36,345 nucleotides of DNA, taken from positions 1 to 36,345 of the forward strand of contig JAUSOU010000146.1 of NCBI GenBank assembly GCA_030656095.1, given 5' to 3'. Both the position numbers and the translations under genes were made by a program. Positions within the stretch are counted from its first letter, which is position 1. Each line of letters starts with the position of its first letter. This stretch comes from Thermovirgaceae bacterium. Lineage in GTDB: Bacteria > Synergistota > Synergistia > Synergistales > Thermovirgaceae. A model generated the notes under the pieces. It did not search any database. It saw nothing but the letters and a program-made list of their open reading frames with translations, and was not told the origin of the DNA. Of the stretch, positions 32,828 to 36,345 are shown one piece after another.

Positions 32828-33949
32828 TTAATTCCCGCTCCCCAAAACCGCTTCCATCGCAAGGAGCGCGATGAGGTTATCAAAAGCCCAGGCCGAATAC
32901 TTCCCTTCGCTCTCCTCATAGCACAGCAACCCCGAAAGGGCCGGTTCATCATTCCTGAAATCAAGCAGTCTGCCCAGCATCAGGAGGGCTTCTGTCTCCC
33001 TTCCGCTGTGGTGAAGAAACAACGCAGCCAGAGAAATAACGGAGATATTCTCATTACCATACCTGTCGAGCAGCTTTTCTGAGACAGCGGCCGAAGCAAA
33101 CGGATCAAACGTCCCGGGATGCACGAAACCCGCCTCCGCCAGATATAGAAGAGACATGGTCTTGCCGATAATCTCGTCGTCCTGGTCGGTCTCTTCGTAG
33201 GCGTTGGCGTCTGGGCGGAAGAGCCACCAGGGGGAATCGCGGCCCATGACTCCGGCCATGAGGACCCCGGACATTCTCTGCAGAACGGGAACCCACTCCG
33301 GGTCGATCTCTGAAAGCTGTCTCATGGCCATTATATCGGCGTATGCGAGAGTACTGGTGTCGTAAACCTGATCAACTCTGGCTTTACTTATGATGCCCGG
33401 TTTTTTCCAGGAGCATCCGTCCAACAGCAGACCGTCAACTACGTTGTATTTCAAAAGAGCCTCGCCTATGGACCTGGCCAGTTCGAGGTAATCGGGGTTT
33501 TCCCAACGCCTGTCGGCGAGGATCAGCGCTCTTGCCACTCGAAGATCGTCGACGGATGCGTTCCACAGCTCCGCGGTTTGGTGGTTTTCTTCGATCTTCC
33601 AGGGGAGAAGGCCCAGAGGGCCGATGAAAAAGGACTTCAGAAGCTTCACCTGTCGGTCGAAAGAGACCTTGTCCCCGCGTGAAAGGTGAAGCATCATCTC
33701 AAGGCCAACCGTCTCGGAAAGGAATGTCCTCTCCTCGGTATTGGTAAAAAGAAGTCCGGAAGTGCTCCTGAGACAGCCGTCAAGGCCTTTTAGTATCTGC
33801 CTCCTTGCTTCCTCCAGCTCACTTCTGATGGCCGCCTGAGGGAGGGGGGCGCCGCTGGCTTCGGGGCTGGCCTTGGTTATGTAATACACCCCCGAAAATA
33901 TGAGAATCAAAAACAAAAGAATTACCGGGATTTTTCTTTTTAAAAACAT
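32828..33949 (-). CDS. GH8-like glycoside hydrolase, membrane-anchored
   Basis: A 373-residue protein with a hydrophobic anchor (7-24) and short linker, then an alpha/alpha-barrel sequence of GH8/BcsZ type. LSETVGLEMM (77-86) aligns with SEGQSYGM, placing Glu79 at the general acid; ASVDDLRVARAL (131-142) aligns with ASDADLWIAYAL, placing an Asp at the base position. W and DDL motifs recur. Endo-cleavage of the operon's glycan during export is likely by analogy with BcsZ. Start ATG 33949 lacks an adjacent ribosome-binding site; GGAGG lies upstream across a 26-base hairpin. First gene of the operon. Confidence 0.78.
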   Translation of the reverse strand: MFLKRKIPVILLFLILIFSGVYYITKASPEASGAPLPQAAIRSELEEARRQILKGLDGCLRSTSGLLFTNTEERTFLSETVGLEMMLHLSRGDKVSFDRQVKLLKSFFIGPLGLLPWKIEENHQTAELWNASVDDLRVARALILADRRWENPDYLELARSIGEALLKYNVVDGLLLDGCSWKKPGIISKARVDQVYDTSTLAYADIMAMRQLSEIDPEWVPVLQRMSGVLMAGVMGRDSPWWLFRPDANAYEETDQDDEIIGKTMSLLYLAEAGFVHPGTFDPFASAAVSEKLLDRYGNENISVISLAALFLHHSGRETEALLMLGRLLDFRNDEPALSGLLCYEESEGKYSAWAFDNLIALLAMEAVLGSGN

Positions 33950-33989
33950 TTCAGGTGTCCGGCAGAAACAAGAAAGCCGGACTTCCTCC
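33950..33989 (-). promoter_or_regulatory. Ribosome-binding site separated from start by a hairpin
   Basis: GGAGG (33989-33985) is 35 bases from the GH8 start. Between them GTCCGGC (33982-33976) pairs with GCCGGAC (33963-33957) around a 12-base loop. Folding this hairpin brings the site to nine bases from the ATG. Confidence 0.6.
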
Positions 33990-34039
33990 CTTCCCGGGTT
34001 CTCTTTTAAGAATATCTTATATATAGAGTACCCCAGTTG

Positions 34040-34066
34040 ATTATACACTACATTTTGTGTTTTCAA
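34040..34066 (-). promoter_or_regulatory. Promoter of the exopolysaccharide operon
   Basis: Minus strand TATAAT (34045-34040) preceded by TTGAAA (34066-34061) at 15 bases, or ATTGAA at 16. AT-rich surroundings. Start predicted near 34032, about 83 bases before the GH8 ATG. Confidence 0.6.
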
Positions 34067-34075
34067 TCAATCTGA

Positions 34076-34091
34076 ATGCAACCGTTTGCAT
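34076..34091. promoter_or_regulatory. 16-bp palindrome, possible LacI-family-type operator
   Basis: ATGCAACCGTTTGCAT has six-base arms (ATGCAA/TTGCAT) around a CG-centred core, as in many LacI/PurR-type sites. It lies about 10 bases upstream of the -35 box of the operon. No regulator gene is adjacent. Confidence 0.45.
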
Positions 34092-34181
34092 AGGACCGGG
34101 GCCCCATTTTTGAAAAAGGCCGGGAAAATAGCCCCTTACGACTTACTCACTGCCCCTTCAGCATTTTGATCAAAGCGTTCT

Positions 34182-35693
34182 TCAGCGCGGGTTTTCGGTA
34201 GTTTCGGATTCCATTTCCCTGAGCTGCCTCTTGAGAATCTTGCCTGTGCTGGAAAGCGGCAGTTCCTGGACGATGTCTATTCTTCTGGGAACTTTGTAGT
34301 GGGCCAGATGCTCCTTGGCGAACAGGACCAGTTCCTGCTGCGTCACGTTTACGTGTTCATGCGGAACGACGAAAGCCTTGACCACCTCGCCGCTGATGGC
34401 GGAGGAGATTCCGACGGCCGCGCTCATCTTGACCGATGGGTGTGAGTTCAGCACGGTCTCAACTTCCTGAGGGTAGACGTTGAAACCCCCGACTATTATC
34501 AGGTCCGTCGCCCGGTCCAGGATCGTGATAAAACCGTCTTCGTCCAGTTTCACTATGTCTCCGGTGTCGAGCCAGCCGTCATGGAAACGCTCGGCGGTCA
34601 GATCGGGAGCACGAAAATAACCGGAGGTGACCGAAGGTCCCTTAACCCACAGAACACCTTCCTCTCCGGTCCGGAGAACGTTGCCTTCGATATCCCGGAT
34701 CTGGACTTCGTAGCCGGGAAGCGGCGGCCCTACGGTGCCCAGCTTTCTTGTCTTTTCGGAAGGATTGCAGGATACGACCGGAGAGCTCTCCGTAAGACCA
34801 TATCCTTCGAAGCAGATGACCCCCATCTCCTTGCGGATCCTGCCCTCAAGGGTCGGATCCAGTTTCCCGCCCCCGGTGAGGATATATTTGAGACTGGGGA
34901 AGGAAAGACCCTCCTTGGAAACGGCACCCATCAGAAAAGGGAGCATTGTGGGAACCGCTATCATGATACTTACTTCAGCTTTCTGAAGGGCTTCAAGAGT
35001 CTCCCTGACAGGGATGAACGAGGAGACTACAACCATTGGCAGCCCCCAGCAGAGAGGCAGGACGCCGCATATCGTGAAGCCCAGAGAGTGGAAGTTGGGG
35101 AGAACGTTCAAAAGCACACGGCCGCTCTCGAACCCCTCGATAGTCTGGTACACCTTGAGGGAGTTGTCTATAAGGTTGGCGTGGCTGACCTCCACAGCCT
35201 TGGGTGCGCCTGTGGTTCCCGATGTCGCGAAGATCACGGCGATCCCCTCGTCTTCAGGCTTAGTCATCCTGGCGATGAACATCGGCAGGGGCCCTTCCGG
35301 GGAGGCTATAACTGAAGGTATACCATTTTCCATAAGGACCCCGGCGAGGTTTTCCATCCCATCTCCGAGAACCGCGCCGATCGGATCGATATGTTCAGTT
35401 ATCTGAACGCTTGCGTTGATTCCGCTTCTTGCGTTGAGAGGAGCGATGGCTCCGCCAAGTCGCCATGCGGCCACGGCAAGGCTCCACAGAAGCGGGGAGT
35501 TGGGAAGAAAAACGGCGATGCGGGACCCTGGCCGGAAGCCGCTTTGTCGCAGGGATTCCTCACTCTCCCTGACAAGGGCCATAAATCCGGCTCCGCTCAT
35601 CCAGGAGCCCTTCCACCATACGGCGTGTGTTTCAGGATCCTTTGCAAGACGGCTGGAAATAATTTCATCGAGTCTCGAAAAACCACCCACCAT
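34182..35693 (-). CDS. AMP-dependent acyl-CoA synthetase/ligase
   Basis: ANL-superfamily enzyme that adenylates a carboxylic acid and passes it to CoA, 503 residues. The P-loop-like TSGTTGAPK (157-165), GYGLTE, WLDTGD and the C-terminal catalytic lysine in SSTGKILKR are all present. The length and sequence resemble medium/long-chain fatty-acyl-CoA ligases, but substrate cannot be set. ATG after GAGGGGAAA. It sits between the exopolysaccharide promoter and grdX with gaps on both sides, so probably its own unit. Confidence 0.9.
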   Translation of the reverse strand: MVGGFSRLDEIISSRLAKDPETHAVWWKGSWMSGAGFMALVRESEESLRQSGFRPGSRIAVFLPNSPLLWSLAVAAWRLGGAIAPLNARSGINASVQITEHIDPIGAVLGDGMENLAGVLMENGIPSVIASPEGPLPMFIARMTKPEDEGIAVIFATSGTTGAPKAVEVSHANLIDNSLKVYQTIEGFESGRVLLNVLPNFHSLGFTICGVLPLCWGLPMVVVSSFIPVRETLEALQKAEVSIMIAVPTMLPFLMGAVSKEGLSFPSLKYILTGGGKLDPTLEGRIRKEMGVICFEGYGLTESSPVVSCNPSEKTRKLGTVGPPLPGYEVQIRDIEGNVLRTGEEGVLWVKGPSVTSGYFRAPDLTAERFHDGWLDTGDIVKLDEDGFITILDRATDLIIVGGFNVYPQEVETVLNSHPSVKMSAAVGISSAISGEVVKAFVVPHEHVNVTQQELVLFAKEHLAHYKVPRRIDIVQELPLSSTGKILKRQLREMESETTENPR

Positions 35694-35710
35694 TTTCCCC
35701 TCTCTTTCTC

Positions 35711-35742
35711 AAAAAAATAGCCGCAACCTGCCGCAGGGCGCA
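35711..35742 (-). terminator. Possible terminator after grdX-like gene
   Basis: Minus strand CGCCCTG-CGG-CAGGTTGCG hairpin with an imperfect stem, then GCTATTTTTTT. It ends the grdX-like transcript ahead of the ligase. Confidence 0.5.
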
Positions 35743-35773
35743 ACAATAACCCCGATAAAAATTTTCTTTGTTC

Positions 35774-36175
35774 TCAGACACCTTGCAGAGCTATCTCCAG
35801 CAGTTGAAGATCCATAAAAGCCAGATCTTCTCCCCGGGGACCTTCTGCAGACAGGAAGACCATCCTGGAGAGGCGATCCTCAGCGCTTTGCACCAGGAGA
35901 AAATCCCTTCCGCTGCTGGACGATTCTTCGCTTTTATGAAGAACCAGCGACCGAAAAGGGTTCTCCATAAGCCGGCCGTTTGGGGGAAGAGGCGAGCTCC
36001 AGAGGACATACCCCTCAACAAGAAATTTTCCGGCCTCTCTTATGACATCAACCGGCGAGCCGTCCACCAACAGGGAGTCCGGATATTTTCCGAAAACGTT
36101 CGGGTTGTTGGTTACGATCAGGAATTTGTCCAAATGATCTCCTTCGTTGCAGGGTTTTAGCAGCAGGAGGTTCAT
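35774..36175 (-). CDS. grdX: GrdX family protein
   Basis: A 133-residue protein that matches GrdX, a small protein encoded with glycine/sarcosine/betaine reductase genes. Recognisable stretches are FLIVTNNPNVFGKY, VDGSPVDVIREAG, and HPL-like SSPLPPNGRLMENPFRSLVL. Its biochemical role is unknown. Start ATG 36175 follows GGGAGGAAGGG; the frame continues upstream into a group II intron but that part is not coding. No other grd genes follow downstream, so the rest of the cluster, if present, must lie beyond the intron or elsewhere. It implies Stickland-type amino-acid reduction in the host. Confidence 0.8.
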   Translation of the reverse strand: MNLLLLKPCNEGDHLDKFLIVTNNPNVFGKYPDSLLVDGSPVDVIREAGKFLVEGYVLWSSPLPPNGRLMENPFRSLVLHKSEESSSSGRDFLLVQSAEDRLSRMVFLSAEGPRGEDLAFMDLQLLEIALQGV

Positions 36176-36204
36176 TATACCCTTCCTCCCGACAGCATTG
36201 CCAC

Positions 36205-36280
36205 ATCGAGTAGGCTGGGGGAATTTCTTCCCCCGGCCTCTCACACCACCGGGCGTACGGTTCCGTACCACGGCGGTTCC
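36205..36280 (-). mobile_element. Group IIC-like intron, 3' end (domains V-VI)
   Basis: On the minus strand 36278-36245 is a 34-base hairpin starting AACCGCCG and ending CGGTGGT, the size and shape of intron domain V, with a CGC triad (G in G-U pairing) as in group IIC introns. It is followed by a second hairpin GGGGGAA-GAAA-TTCCCCC with a nearby A bulge (domain VI) and by CTACTCGAT, a fitting 3' splice end near 36205. The rest of the intron lies outside the window. The 3' exon begins about 30 bases upstream of grdX. Confidence 0.75.
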
Positions 36281-36345
36281 CTAAGCTGATATTCTTCGCT
36301 GCTTACCCAGTTCATCGACCAGACTGTACAATCCCAATTTGTCGA
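36281..36345 (-). CDS. Group II intron reverse transcriptase/maturase, C-terminal end (partial)
   Basis: The frame enters from the right edge and ends at TAG 36283-36281, immediately before intron domain V. Only about 20 residues are visible (ending KQRRISA); they carry no diagnostic motif. The call rests on position: intron-encoded proteins lie in domain IV, just 5' of domain V. Confidence 0.5.
   Translation of the reverse strand, partial: DKLGLYSLVDELGKQRRISA

Noticed and set aside
36176-36271. Upstream extension of grdX by 32 codons
   Set aside because: It reads through intron domains V and VI; the start at 36175 has a strong ribosome-binding site and matches the family N-terminus.
1-36345. 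CRISPR array or prophage
   Set aside because: No regularly spaced direct repeats and no phage structural or integrase genes were seen.

Overview
The window looks like a chromosomal segment of an anaerobic, amino-acid-fermenting bacterium, most likely a member of the Synergistota (inference). The grounds are a GrdX-type glycine-reductase-cluster gene at the right edge, a tungstate uptake operon, HypA/HypB beside a molybdopterin oxidoreductase, a DHH-CBS-CCA fusion, short EF-Ts, an Arg T-box on argG, and GC-rich, tightly packed operons with frequent TTG/GTG starts and overlapping stop/start codons. No species can be named from sequence alone.

Layout. 1-109: N-terminal piece of an IS transposase running off the left edge. 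239-3167: tungstate ABC transporter tupA-tupB-tupC behind a molybdenum/tungsten-cofactor type riboswitch and intrinsic terminator, followed by an ornithine-cyclodeaminase-like gene. 4283-6651: a small membrane protein, a 58-residue protein, an AlaX-type alanyl-tRNA editing protein and acylphosphatase. 6665-8301: argG with a strong promoter, an arginine T-box (specifier AGA) and an Arg-rich upstream ORF. 8430-18166: an eight-gene, mostly translationally coupled minus-strand operon: molybdopterin oxidoreductase, hypA, hypB, pcrA, coaE (with a CutA-like tail), DHH-CBS-CCA tRNA nucleotidyltransferase, M50 protease, surE. 18287-23099: hpf, a class I aminotransferase (+ strand), and the translation block rpsB-tsf / pyrH-frr. 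23316-25003: a CsoR-family repressor, a hypothetical gene, SRP RNA, two tRNA-Ser genes and tadA, whose 3' end lies inside a tRNA gene.

25094-33949 is the most unusual part: a six-gene minus-strand operon for an exopolysaccharide of cellulose-synthase type. It encodes a GH8-like hydrolase, a degenerate GGDEF membrane protein with an intact c-di-GMP I-site motif, two paralogous membrane-anchored DUF2334 deacetylase-like proteins (one with metal-type histidines, one without), a processive family-2 glycosyltransferase lacking PilZ, and a BcsB-like protein with an AMIN-like N-terminus. It has its own promoter, a LacI-type palindrome upstream, and a terminator at the end. I infer synthesis by the glycosyltransferase/BcsB pair, periplasmic tailoring by the DUF2334 and GH8 proteins, and c-di-GMP sensing through the GGDEF relic.

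34182-36345: an acyl-CoA/AMP ligase, a grdX-like gene, and immediately upstream of grdX the 3' end (domains V and VI plus the end of the maturase ORF) of a group IIC-like intron that runs off the right edge. Both window edges are therefore mobile elements.
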